DNA of 12,692 bases, from the NCBI GenBank assembly GCA_019752915.1, contig JAIELO010000439.1, positions 1 through 12,692 of the forward strand. Reading direction: 5' to 3'. Below are positions 1-7,533 of the stretch, one piece after another. This DNA is from Burkholderiaceae bacterium. Its GTDB lineage: Bacteria > Pseudomonadota > Gammaproteobacteria > Burkholderiales > Burkholderiaceae_D. The position numbers were made by a program, and so were the translations under genes. Every line of letters begins with the position of its first letter. Positions within the stretch are counted from its first letter, which is position 1. The notes under the pieces were generated by a model that worked only from the letters and a program-made list of their open reading frames with translations, was not told where the DNA came from and searched no databases.

Positions 1-1
1 G

Positions 2-1351
2 TTTGATGGCAAAAAGCCGTCGCAGAATGTCTACGCTGGTCAGCAGCAAGCCTTGCAGGCGCGCGATCTGGCGCGGCAGGCCGTGCGTGAGTCGCTGGTC
101 CTGCTGAAAAATAACGGCGGCGTGCTGCCGCTGGTGCGCGGCAAAAAAATTCTGGTGGTCGGCAAGAGCGCCGACAATCTGGCTAACCAGTCCGGCGGCT
201 GGTCGCTGACCTGGCAGGGTACTGACAATACCAACCGCGATTATCCGGTCAGCGATAGTATCCTCGCCGGTATCCGTGAGGCGGTCGGTGCCGACAACGT
301 CACCTTCAGCGAGAACGCCGCCGGTGTCGACGTGAGCCGCTTCGATGCGGTGATTGCGGTGATCGGCGAAACCCCGTATGCGGAAGGCGATGGCGATATC
401 GGCCCATCGGGCACGCTGCGCCTGTCCGGCCGTCACCCGGAAGATCTGGCGGTGCTGCAAGCGGTCGCGGGCAAAGGCAAGCCGGTAGTCACGGTGCTGA
501 TCTCGGGACGCCCGATGTACGTTAATGATCTGCTCAACCTGTCGGACAGCTTTGTCGCAGCATGGCTGCCGGGTACCGAAGGCAAGGGCGTGGCCGATGT
601 GCTGTTCCGCAAAGCAGACGGCAAGATCAACGCCGACTTCCGTGGCAAGCTGTCGTTCTCGTGGCCCAAGTCGGCCTGCCAGTCGCCGCTCAATGTGGGC
701 GATGCCAAGTATGATCCGCTGTTCAAATTCGGTTATGGCCTCAACTACGCTAGCAAAGCCAGCCTGCCGCAACTCGACGCCAGCTATCCGGCCGGTGGCT
801 GCGGCAAAACCACCGCCATGCCGATCTACGCGCCGGCTGACCGCTCCACCTATGCGCTGTATGTGAGCAGCGCGGGCCAGCGCGTGGCACTGGGTGCCGA
901 CCTGAATGCCGTGTTCAATCTGCCGACTGTCAAAGTCGAAACGGCGCAGGTGAATACCCAGCAGGACGCCAAGCGTTTGACCTGGACCGGCGGCGCGAAA
1001 CTGGAAGCGCAAGCGGCCAAGCCACTGCCGCTGCCAGCCTATGCCAGCAGCGACGCGGCACTGCAGTTTGACGTGCTGGTGGCCGCAGCGCCACAAGGCG
1101 CGGTGCGCATCGGCGTCGATGGCACGGAAATCGATGCAAGCGCGGTGTTCCAGCGTCTGGCCGGCAAAGAAAAACAGACGGTCAAGATTCCGCTGGCCTG
1201 TTACAGTGCACGCGGCGCCGCACTGGCCGCGATCGGCGTACCGTTTAGCGTGGCAGCCGATGCGGCGTTCAGTGCCAGCTTTGCCAACATCCAGATCGTT
1301 GGCGGCGCAGCCAAAGATGCCGACGCGCTCAAGTGCGGCGACTTCAAATAA
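2..1351 (+). CDS. Glycoside hydrolase family 3 exo-beta-glucosidase/glucanase (ExoP type), C-terminal part
   Basis: Partial gene: the reading frame is open from the first bases, and 449 residues plus the stop are present. The family hydrolyses beta-glucosidic bonds of cello-oligosaccharides or beta-glucans from the non-reducing end. What is visible is the end of the (beta/alpha)8 domain, with the typical ESLVLLKNNGGVLPL segment (about nt 89-133), then the GH3 C-terminal alpha/beta sandwich with VIGETPYAEGDGD and the LISGRP and AAWLPGTEG motifs. The Glu of YAEG (codon 383-385) aligns, from memory, with the acid/base Glu of barley beta-glucan exohydrolase. After FKFGYGLNY (about nt 722-748) come about 200 further residues matching the extra C-terminal jelly-roll-like domain of ExoP-type enzymes. 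The nucleophile Asp and any signal peptide lie outside the window, so export is inferred. The sugar permease gene follows after 21 nt, which supports a saccharide-uptake operon. Exact substrate unknown. Confidence 0.93.
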   Translation, partial: FDGKKPSQNVYAGQQQALQARDLARQAVRESLVLLKNNGGVLPLVRGKKILVVGKSADNLANQSGGWSLTWQGTDNTNRDYPVSDSILAGIREAVGADNVTFSENAAGVDVSRFDAVIAVIGETPYAEGDGDIGPSGTLRLSGRHPEDLAVLQAVAGKGKPVVTVLISGRPMYVNDLLNLSDSFVAAWLPGTEGKGVADVLFRKADGKINADFRGKLSFSWPKSACQSPLNVGDAKYDPLFKFGYGLNYASKASLPQLDASYPAGGCGKTTAMPIYAPADRSTYALYVSSAGQRVALGADLNAVFNLPTVKVETAQVNTQQDAKRLTWTGGAKLEAQAAKPLPLPAYASSDAALQFDVLVAAAPQGAVRIGVDGTEIDASAVFQRLAGKEKQTVKIPLACYSARGAALAAIGVPFSVAADAAFSASFANIQIVGGAAKDADALKCGDFK

Positions 1352-1372
1352 TCATCAGGAGACAGCATCAAT

Positions 1373-2656
1373 ATGGAACACTATTCCCCAAGCGCGCCCC
1401 GGCGCGACGCAGCAACGCAAGGCGCCAGCAACACCGGCCCGCTGGTGATCGTCACCATTCTGTTTTTTATGTGGGGTCTGCTGACCTCATTGAATGACGT
1501 CCTGATCCCGCACCTGAAAGCCGTCTACACACTCAGTTATGTGCAGGCGATGCTGGTGCAGTTCTGCTTCTTCGGCGCCTACTTTATCGTCTCCATTCCG
1601 GCCGGTATGCTGATCCGCAAAATCGGTTACCAGCATGGTGCGGTTGCAGGGCTGACCATTGCCGCTGCCGGTTGCGCGCTGTTCTATCCGGCCGCCACCA
1701 GTGGCTACACGCTGTTCCTGATCGCTTTCTTCGTACTGGCGGGCGGCATCACCATCCTGCAGGTGGCGGCCAATCCCTACGTGACCGTGCTCGGTGATGC
1801 GCAGACGGCATCGAGCCGCCTGACGCTGACGCAGGCCTTCAATTCGCTGGGCACCACCGTCGCACCGACGCTGGGCGGCATGCTGATTCTGGCAGGCGGT
1901 GTTCTGAGCGCCGAAGATCTGGCCAAACAGAGCAGCGAACAGCTGGCGGCCTACCACGCCACGCAGGCAGCCGCCGTGCAAGGGCCGTATCTGGCGCTGG
2001 CTGCAGCGTTGCTGCTGCTGGCCGTGCTGTTTGCACTGGCACGTCTGCCGAAGATCGTCGATAGCGACGCTGCCAGCAGCGGTGGCTGGTCGGCCGTACT
2101 GCAGCAGCGCCATCTGGTACTGGGCGCCATCGCCATCTTCCTGTACGTTGGCGGTGAAGTCAGCGTGGGCAGCTTCCTGATCAACTTCATCGGCGACCCG
2201 AAAGTAGCGGGCCTGTCGACGGCCGACGCGGCACCTTATGTCAGCTACTACTGGGGTGGTGCGATGGTCGGGCGTTTCATCGGCTTTGCCGCGATGCGCT
2301 ACATCAGCCCCGGCAAAGCGCTGGCCTTCAATGCCGCCGCTGTGATCGCGCTGGTTCTGCTGGGTATTTTCGGTAGCGGCCATGTCGCCATGTGGGCTAT
2401 GCTGGCCGTCGGCCTGTTCAACTCCATCATGTTCCCGACTATCTTCTCGATGGCGCTGAACAAACTGGGTCCACTGACCGGTCAGGGTTCCGGCCTGCTG
2501 TGCATGGCCATTGTCGGCGGTGCACTGGTACCGTTCGCGCAGGGTGTGCTGGCGGACAGTCTGAGCCTGCAAATCTCCTTCCTGGTGCCGGCTGCCTGCT
2601 ACACCTTCATTTTGTACTTCGGCCTGAAATACGCCGGTATGTACAACGAGAAATAA
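1373..2656 (+). CDS. MFS sugar:H+ symporter, FHS family (GluP/FucP-like glucose/galactose transporter)
   Basis: A 427-residue inner-membrane permease, the normal length for the fucose-galactose-glucose:H+ symporter family. The ATG at 1373 is preceded by AGGAGA (1356-1361) at good spacing, 21 nt after the GH3 stop. The first helix contains [20 protein letters not shown] (residues 31-50), and further family motifs are [15 protein letters not shown] (75-89), [10 protein letters not shown] (132-141) and [10 protein letters not shown] (153-162). About twelve hydrophobic segments can be followed, with a central polar loop near residues 178-200. Asp42 aligns with the proton-coupling Asp46 of E. coli FucP. 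The FucP Glu135 position is Gln130 here ([10 protein letters not shown]), which fits the glucose/galactose (GluP) branch better than fucose permeases. Given the preceding beta-glucosidase, glucose or a short glucoside is the likely cargo. An N-acetylglucosamine (NagP-like) or other hexose specificity cannot be excluded. Confidence 0.92.
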   Translation: MEHYSPSAPRRDAATQGASNTGPLVIVTILFFMWGLLTSLNDVLIPHLKAVYTLSYVQAMLVQFCFFGAYFIVSIPAGMLIRKIGYQHGAVAGLTIAAAGCALFYPAATSGYTLFLIAFFVLAGGITILQVAANPYVTVLGDAQTASSRLTLTQAFNSLGTTVAPTLGGMLILAGGVLSAEDLAKQSSEQLAAYHATQAAAVQGPYLALAAALLLLAVLFALARLPKIVDSDAASSGGWSAVLQQRHLVLGAIAIFLYVGGEVSVGSFLINFIGDPKVAGLSTADAAPYVSYYWGGAMVGRFIGFAAMRYISPGKALAFNAAAVIALVLLGIFGSGHVAMWAMLAVGLFNSIMFPTIFSMALNKLGPLTGQGSGLLCMAIVGGALVPFAQGVLADSLSLQISFLVPAACYTFILYFGLKYAGMYNEK

Positions 2657-2663
2657 ACCAATT

Positions 2664-2707
2664 GCGGGATCTGTTCAGCGAATGGATCCCGCCTTTCGCG
2701 GTTTTTT
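2664..2707 (+). terminator. Rho-independent terminator after the sugar-uptake operon
   Basis: An 8-bp perfect stem pairs GCGGGATC (2664-2671) with GATCCCGC (2685-2692) around a 13-nt loop. A smaller hairpin, CCGC (2689-2692) with GCGG (2698-2701), sits directly before the T6 run at 2702-2707 and overlaps the right arm of the large stem, so the two folds are mutually exclusive. Either way, a GC-rich hairpin followed by T6 lies 7-50 nt after the permease stop. Confidence 0.75.
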
Positions 2708-2834
2708 AAATCCCCTCTATTATTTTGCTTTTTTGATCTAGCGCATGGAAACCGTGCTTTAGAGGGCGGCCTCCGATTTTCCTACGGTGTGCGGCACTAT
2801 GATGATTGCCTATTTCCATGAAAAGGGCAGTGTC

Positions 2835-4406
2835 ATGAGTCATTCCATCAAAGCATATCTGGTCGGCGGCGGTATCGGTAACCTCGCTGCGGCTGCATTC
2901 ATGATCCGCGACGCCGGCGTGGCGGGCAGTGATATCACGATTTTCGAAGCCTCACCTTTGTCGGGCGGCAGTCTCGATGGCGGCGGTAATCCCGATACCG
3001 GCTACACCCTGCGCGGTGGCCGCATGCTCACCACCGATAACTACGAGTGCACCTGGGATCTGTTCAAAAGCATCCCATCGCTGGAGCACGCAGGCCAGAG
3101 CGTGTATGACGAAACCATCGCCTTCAACGAGATGCACAAATCGCACTCGCAGGCGCGACTGGTTGATCGCAATCGCTTCCGCCTGAAAGTATCGTCGATG
3201 GGCTTCACGATGCACGAGCGCACCGAACTGCTGGCGCTGGCCGAAGCCGATGAGGAAAAGCTCGGCAACACGCCAATCACCGACTGGCTCTCGCCGGAAT
3301 TCTTCGAGACCAAATTCTGGCTGATGTGGGCCACCACCTTTGCCTTCCAGCCTTGGCACAGCGCCGTGGAGTTCAAGCGCTACCTGCATCGCTTCATGAT
3401 GGAGTTCTCGCGCATCGAAACGCTGGCAGGTGTGAAACGCACGGTGTACAACCAGTATGATTCCTTCGTACGTCCATTGCAGCACTGGTTGCAGGAGCAG
3501 GGCGTGCAGGTGGTACACAACTGCAAAGTGGATGACATCGAATTGATGGAGGAGGGCGGCAACACCATCGCCACCAGGCTGCGTTGCATTCGCGATGGCG
3601 TGGCGCAGGATATCGAGGTGCGCCCGCAGGATCTGGTGTTCTTCCAGAACGCTTCGATGACCGATGCATCGAGCTTCGGCAGCATGCACAGCGCACCGCC
3701 GAAAATCGATAAGCGCGATAGTCAGGGCTGGGCCTTGTGGGAAAAGCTGGCGCTTGATCGTCCGCAGTTCGGTAATCCGGCGGCCTTCAATTCCAGCATC
3801 CCCGAATCGTGGTGGGAGTCGTTCACCGTGACGCTGAAAGATCCGGCCTTCTTCGACAAGATGGAACAGTTCACCGGCAATGCCGATGGTACCGGTGGTC
3901 TGGTGACGTTCAAGGATTCCAACTGGCTGATGTCGGTGGTACTGGCGCATCAGCCACACTTTGCCGGACAGCCCGATGGCGTGCAAGTGTTCTGGGGTTA
4001 CGCCCTGCATCCGGACCGGGTAGGGAATTTTGTCGCCAAGCCGATGGCCGATTGCAGCGGCGAAGAAATCCTGCGTGAACTGTGCGGCCACCTGAACTTC
4101 GACATGGAGATCATGGCCAAGGCGAATTGCATCCCTTGCCGCATGCCTTACATTACCAGCATGTTCATGCCGCGCTTCAAGAGCGACCGTCCATTGCCGG
4201 TGCCGACCAATTCGCGCAATCTGGCCTTTGTCAGCCAGTTTGTCGAAGTGCCGGAAGACGTGGTATTCACGGTGGAGTATTCGGTACGCGCCGCGCAGAT
4301 GGCTGTGTATGAACTGCTGAACGTGCAGCGCAAGGTGCCGCCGGTGAGTCACTACGACAAATCGCTGAAGGTGAAACTCGAAACGCTGGTGAAAGCCTTC
4401 CGTTAA
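2835..4406 (+). CDS. ohyA: Oleate hydratase (fatty acid double-bond hydratase, MCRA family), short form
   Basis: FAD-dependent hydratase adding water to the cis-9 double bond of unsaturated fatty acids, giving 10-hydroxy acids from oleate or palmitoleate. From ATG 2835 it has 523 residues. This start has AAAAGGG (2821-2827) at suitable spacing and puts the FAD-binding GGGIGNLAAAA at residues 11-21; in-frame GTG 2787 and ATG 2799/2802 would add 11-16 unconvincing residues. Family marks are FEASPLSGGSLDGGG (37-51), RGGR (60-63), ECTWDLFKSIPSLE (71-84), NQYDSFVRPL (206-215, with the conserved catalytic Tyr208), MPYITSMFMPR (437-447) and EYSVRAAQMAVYELL (481-495). The position after RGGR, a catalytic Glu in the Elizabethkingia-type enzyme, is Met64 in a loop of different length. 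This resembles the short, monomeric Rhodococcus-type group. No signal peptide; probably cytosolic or membrane-peripheral. It stands alone between terminators. Likely role, inferred: detoxification of unsaturated fatty acids. Confidence 0.93.
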   Translation: MSHSIKAYLVGGGIGNLAAAAFMIRDAGVAGSDITIFEASPLSGGSLDGGGNPDTGYTLRGGRMLTTDNYECTWDLFKSIPSLEHAGQSVYDETIAFNEMHKSHSQARLVDRNRFRLKVSSMGFTMHERTELLALAEADEEKLGNTPITDWLSPEFFETKFWLMWATTFAFQPWHSAVEFKRYLHRFMMEFSRIETLAGVKRTVYNQYDSFVRPLQHWLQEQGVQVVHNCKVDDIELMEEGGNTIATRLRCIRDGVAQDIEVRPQDLVFFQNASMTDASSFGSMHSAPPKIDKRDSQGWALWEKLALDRPQFGNPAAFNSSIPESWWESFTVTLKDPAFFDKMEQFTGNADGTGGLVTFKDSNWLMSVVLAHQPHFAGQPDGVQVFWGYALHPDRVGNFVAKPMADCSGEEILRELCGHLNFDMEIMAKANCIPCRMPYITSMFMPRFKSDRPLPVPTNSRNLAFVSQFVEVPEDVVFTVEYSVRAAQMAVYELLNVQRKVPPVSHYDKSLKVKLETLVKAFR

Positions 4407-4423
4407 TCCCTGACGCATAAAGA

Positions 4424-4469
4424 AACGGGGGCAGGTCGCCGTGTGGTGACCTGCCCCCGTTGTTTTTTT
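4424..4469. terminator. Strong bidirectional terminator between ohyA and the DUF1854 gene
   Basis: A 14-bp perfect stem pairs 4424-4437 (AACGGGGGCAGGTC) with 4448-4461, extendable by three pairs (one G-T) to a GTGT tetraloop. On the + strand T7 (4463-4469) follows, ending ohyA. On the - strand the bases after the stem read TTTCTTT (4425-4419), ending the ABC transporter/DUF1854 operon, whose last stop codon is at 4480-4482. The convergent arrangement explains the shared structure. Confidence 0.93.
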
Positions 4470-4479
4470 GGCCGTCTGT

Positions 4480-4947
4480 TTAGAGGAAACGGTCGAGAAT
4501 TTTCTTGCTGTGCTTATCCAGTTCGCGCAGGTCGCGCACCAGATAGTGGATGCCGTGGATGTCGGAGATCAGCAGGGTGTCGACGGTCAGGCGACGAATA
4601 TCTTCTTCGCCGCGCAGCACGAATTCGGTCGCGCCACGGTCGGTGCTGACCGCCCACGTGCATGGCGTGGCATAGCTGGTCACGCTGTGGATGCGGCTGA
4701 TCTCGGGCATGAATTCGCGCCCCGCCAGTTCTTCATTCACCAGCGCACTAGCTGCGGCGCTGAGGTCTTCCAGCCGGTCGATCCAGGCGACTTCCTTGCC
4801 GTCCAGATTGATCATGGCGATGCCGTCTTCCGGCGCCTGCACGGGGAAGGCACGCACCGGTGCAACGCCTTCGTGGACTTCGCCTTCGGCAGTGGTCAGT
4901 ATCAGCTTGCCGAAGGCGTTGCGGGTCAGTTCAAATGTGGTGGTCAT
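4480..4947 (-). CDS. DUF1854 family protein associated with cyanophycin metabolism
   Basis: A 155-residue soluble protein with no signal peptide or membrane segment. It matches the DUF1854 pattern: an N-terminal strand-rich part with VRAFPVQAPEDGIAMIN (31-47), then GKEVAWIDRLEDLS, NEELAGREFMPEISRI, a WAVSTDRGATEFVLRGEEDI block, and a C-terminal LLISDIHGIHYLVRDL plus LDKHSKKILDRFL. The biochemical function of this family is unknown. It starts 13 nt after the stop of the ABC transporter gene, so the two are co-transcribed, and the pair lies divergent from two cyanophycin synthetases. That arrangement is the basis for the name cyanophycin metabolism-associated DUF1854 protein (naming from memory). 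A role as cytosolic partner or regulator of the transporter is inference. No strong Shine-Dalgarno sequence precedes ATG 4947, so translational coupling to the upstream gene is plausible. Confidence 0.9.
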   Translation of the reverse strand: MTTTFELTRNAFGKLILTTAEGEVHEGVAPVRAFPVQAPEDGIAMINLDGKEVAWIDRLEDLSAAASALVNEELAGREFMPEISRIHSVTSYATPCTWAVSTDRGATEFVLRGEEDIRRLTVDTLLISDIHGIHYLVRDLRELDKHSKKILDRFL

Positions 4948-4960
4948 GGGTGTTCTCTAC

Positions 4961-7219
4961 TTATTCGTCTGCGAGGGTGGCGGCATTGCGGGCCTGCGCC
5001 TGATACAGGCGGAAGTAAGCGCCTTCTTGCGCCATCAGTGCGTCGTGGCCACCTTCTTCGACCACTTCGCCACGATCGAGTACCACCAGCCGGTCGGCTT
5101 TCTGCAGCGTCGACAGGCGGTGCGCAATCGCGATGGTGGTGCGACCCTGCACCAGATTTTCCAGCGCACGCTGGATCTCTTTCTCGGTTTCCGAGTCGAC
5201 CGAGGCGGTGGCTTCGTCGAGAATCAGAATCTTCGGATCGATCAGCAAAGCGCGCGCAATCGAGATACGCTGGCGCTCACCACCGGACAGACCCTGGCCG
5301 CGTTCACCCACCATCGAGTCGTAACCTTGCGGCAGACGCAGGATGAATTCGTGGGCGTGTGCGGCGCGCGCCGCAGCAATGATTTCGGCGCGGGTGGCAT
5401 TCGGCTTACCGTAGGCCAGATTTTCGGCGATGGTGCCGAAGAACAGGAACGGCTCCTGCAGCACCAGACCGATGTTGCGGCGGTAGTCGGAAATGGCAAA
5501 CGAGCGGATGTCCACGCCATCGAGCATGATGGCGCCTTCGGCCACGTCGTAGAAGCGGCAGATCAGATTGACCAGCGTCGATTTGCCAGAGCCCGAATGA
5601 CCCACCAGACCGATCATTTCACCGGCTTTGATCTCGAGGTTGATGCCGCGGTTGACCGCGCGGTTGCCATAGCGGAAGCCGACTTCACGCAGGCTGATAT
5701 TGCCTTCGATCTTATCCAGCTTGACCGGCTTGACCGGTTCCGGCACCGACGACACGTGATCGAGGATGTCGAAGATACGCTTGGCCGCGGACGCCGATTT
5801 CTGCGTGACGGAGACAATCCGGCTCATCGAATCGAGCCGGCCGTAGAAGCGGCTCGAGTACGAGATGAACAGGCTCAGAACACCGACCGTGATATGGCCT
5901 TTCGAGACCTGATAGATACCGAACACCCAGATCACCAGCAAGCCGATTTCGGTCAGGAAGGATACCGTCGGCGAGAACAGCGACCAGATTTTATTGAGCT
6001 TGTCGTTGACCGCCAGATTGTGTTTGTTGGCGGTGCGGAAGCGGTTCGCTTCGCGCTCTTCCTGCGCAAACGCTTTGACGACGCGGATGCCGGGAATGGT
6101 ATCGGCCAGCACGTTGGTCACTTCGCCCCACACCCGGTCGATTTTCTCGAAGCCGGTGCGCAGACGGTCACGCACGATGTGGATCATCCACGCGATGAAC
6201 GGCAGCGGCAGCAGCGTCACGGCGGCCATCCACGGATCGATGCTGAACAGGATGATGCCGGTCATGATGATCATCAGGCAGTCCGACGCGAAGTCCAGCA
6301 GGTGTAGCGACAGGAACACGCAGATGCGGTCACTCTCGCTACCGATACGCGACATCAGGTCACCGGTACGCTTGCCGCCGAAGTATTCCAGCGACAGCTT
6401 GAGCAAGTGTTCGTAGGTCGAGGTACGCAGGTCGGCGCCGATGCGCTCCGACACCAGTGCCAGCACATAGGTCTTGCCCCAGCCGAGCAGCCAGGCCAGG
6501 ATGGCCGAACCGAGCAGGCCGGACATGTACAGCACCACCAGATCGGTATCAACCGGCTGGCCGTTCTGGTACGGAATCAGCACATTGTCCATCAGTGGAC
6601 GGGTCAGATACGGCGGAATCATGTGCGCGCTGGTGCTGAGCAGCATCAGCGTAAAGCCCAGCGCCAGTTGCCAGCGGTACGGGCTGGCAAAGCGCCACAG
6701 CCGGAACAGCGTCCAGGTCGACGGCGGCGTGTACACCACCTTGGTGCAGATCGGGCATTCTTCCTGATCCGCTTCCAGTGGCGCCTTGCAGCTCGGGCAG
6801 ACATTGCTTTCTTCGCGCACCACCGGTACGCCCAGCGCATGGCTGTCGCGGTGTGCGGCGAACTGTTCGACCAGCCGGATCGCCTGCAGATTCTGGCCCA
6901 GCGTGAAGCGCCAGCTATCGAGCAGGGCCGAATCGCTGAGCAGTTCGAGGTGGCCGACACCGGCGTGATCGTGGTGCTGCAGTTGCAGGTGTTGGGTAAA
7001 TTGCCAATCTTGCCAGCTCGTGGCACCCGCTGCGCGGGCCAGAATGCGCCGCTCGGTGAGCACGATAATGCCCTTGGCGAAACGAAGTTGCGCATCCAAG
7101 TCAACCTCCAGGGCACTTACAACGTTTTCCCCTTTGGAAAGTTGTGCCTGTATCTCGGTACGCCAGCGTTCGGGCAACTCGCTAGGGCTGGAGACGGAGG
7201 AAAGTTGTTCAGTTGTCAT
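4961..7219 (-). CDS. Cyanophycin metabolism-associated ABC transporter (fused permease and ATPase half-transporter)
   Basis: A 752-residue exporter-type ABC half-transporter, expected to act as a dimer in the inner membrane. ATG 7219 is preferred over in-frame GTG 7270 because GGAG lies 11 nt upstream of it. Domains in order: residues 1-125, a soluble region with IIVLTERRILARA (51-63), reminiscent of bacterial PH-like folds; residues 141-158, a zinc ribbon with CPSC...CPIC (Cys141, 144, 155, 158); residues 180-460, a six-helix ABC membrane domain; residues 505-740, the ATPase with Walker A GHSGSGKST (540-548), Q-loop Gln588, signature LSGGE (644-648), Walker B ILILDE (664-669) and switch His700. 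All catalytic motifs are intact. The N-terminal 160 residues are additional to ordinary MsbA-like transporters of about 580 residues. It is co-operonic with the DUF1854 gene and divergent from cphA'. The cargo is unknown; cyanophycin, beta-Asp-Arg dipeptide, or arginine- or lipid-related compounds are guesses from context. Confidence 0.93.
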   Translation of the reverse strand: MTTEQLSSVSSPSELPERWRTEIQAQLSKGENVVSALEVDLDAQLRFAKGIIVLTERRILARAAGATSWQDWQFTQHLQLQHHDHAGVGHLELLSDSALLDSWRFTLGQNLQAIRLVEQFAAHRDSHALGVPVVREESNVCPSCKAPLEADQEECPICTKVVYTPPSTWTLFRLWRFASPYRWQLALGFTLMLLSTSAHMIPPYLTRPLMDNVLIPYQNGQPVDTDLVVLYMSGLLGSAILAWLLGWGKTYVLALVSERIGADLRTSTYEHLLKLSLEYFGGKRTGDLMSRIGSESDRICVFLSLHLLDFASDCLMIIMTGIILFSIDPWMAAVTLLPLPFIAWMIHIVRDRLRTGFEKIDRVWGEVTNVLADTIPGIRVVKAFAQEEREANRFRTANKHNLAVNDKLNKIWSLFSPTVSFLTEIGLLVIWVFGIYQVSKGHITVGVLSLFISYSSRFYGRLDSMSRIVSVTQKSASAAKRIFDILDHVSSVPEPVKPVKLDKIEGNISLREVGFRYGNRAVNRGINLEIKAGEMIGLVGHSGSGKSTLVNLICRFYDVAEGAIMLDGVDIRSFAISDYRRNIGLVLQEPFLFFGTIAENLAYGKPNATRAEIIAAARAAHAHEFILRLPQGYDSMVGERGQGLSGGERQRISIARALLIDPKILILDEATASVDSETEKEIQRALENLVQGRTTIAIAHRLSTLQKADRLVVLDRGEVVEEGGHDALMAQEGAYFRLYQAQARNAATLADE

Positions 7220-7533
7220 TGTGCAGCGTACTCCGGATGGGAAAAGGGCGGGTCTGTGCAAAATATTCACTTTGCCAGCCAGCAGTTGCGGCTGATATAA
7301 GTGCGTATTTACGGTATTCTGTCACTTGTCATACTTTTGACGGAAAACAAGAAAAGACCGGTGTTTTGTGTTGGCGCTGAGTATAACGCACAGACAGGAC
7401 GCCGGAATAGCTTGATGAACTTGATCGAAGCCACAGGTACCACCCAATGTAATTCGGCAACAAGCGGTAGTTCAAGGGTTAAAATACGGCGCGGGTAGGC
7501 CACGGCTGATAACAAAGACACAAGAATAGAAAC
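7220..7533. promoter_or_regulatory. Divergent intergenic control region of the cyanophycin locus (candidate elements only)
   Basis: This 314-bp gap is visibly richer in A/T than the flanking genes and holds no convincing gene. It must contain the promoters of both divergent operons. Candidates: on the + strand, TAAAAT (7480-7485), a possible -10 about 49 nt before cphA', but without a good -35; also TATAAC (7382-7387). On the - strand, TTATAT (7300-7295) with GTGACA (7325-7320) at a long 19-nt spacing. Repeats: TGTCA at 7320-7324 and 7327-7331, with TGAC in inverse orientation at 7338-7341; and a tandem CTTGATGAA / CTTGATCGAA at 7411-7419 and 7420-7429. None matches a regulator site that I can name with confidence. 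Confidence 0.35.

Noticed and set aside
2787..2834. GTG 2787 or ATG 2799/2802 as the oleate hydratase start
   Set aside because: Neither has a convincing ribosome binding site. ATG 2835 has AAAAGGG at proper distance and gives the usual short leader before the FAD-binding glycines.
4691..6307. Long + strand open frame opposite the ABC transporter, and 2952-4418 on the - strand opposite ohyA
   Set aside because: These are antisense shadows of well-supported genes. They have no family motifs and low-complexity His/Gln/Arg/Asp-rich composition.
7223..7270. GTG 7270 as the ABC transporter start
   Set aside because: It lacks a good Shine-Dalgarno sequence, and the 17 added residues are not typical. 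ATG 7219 follows GGAG and starts with a normal soluble N-terminus.
7301..7521. Small open frames on both strands of the divergent intergenic region (65 and 70 codons)
   Set aside because: No good ribosome binding site, no recognisable domain, unusual composition, and the two overlap each other across the expected promoter region.
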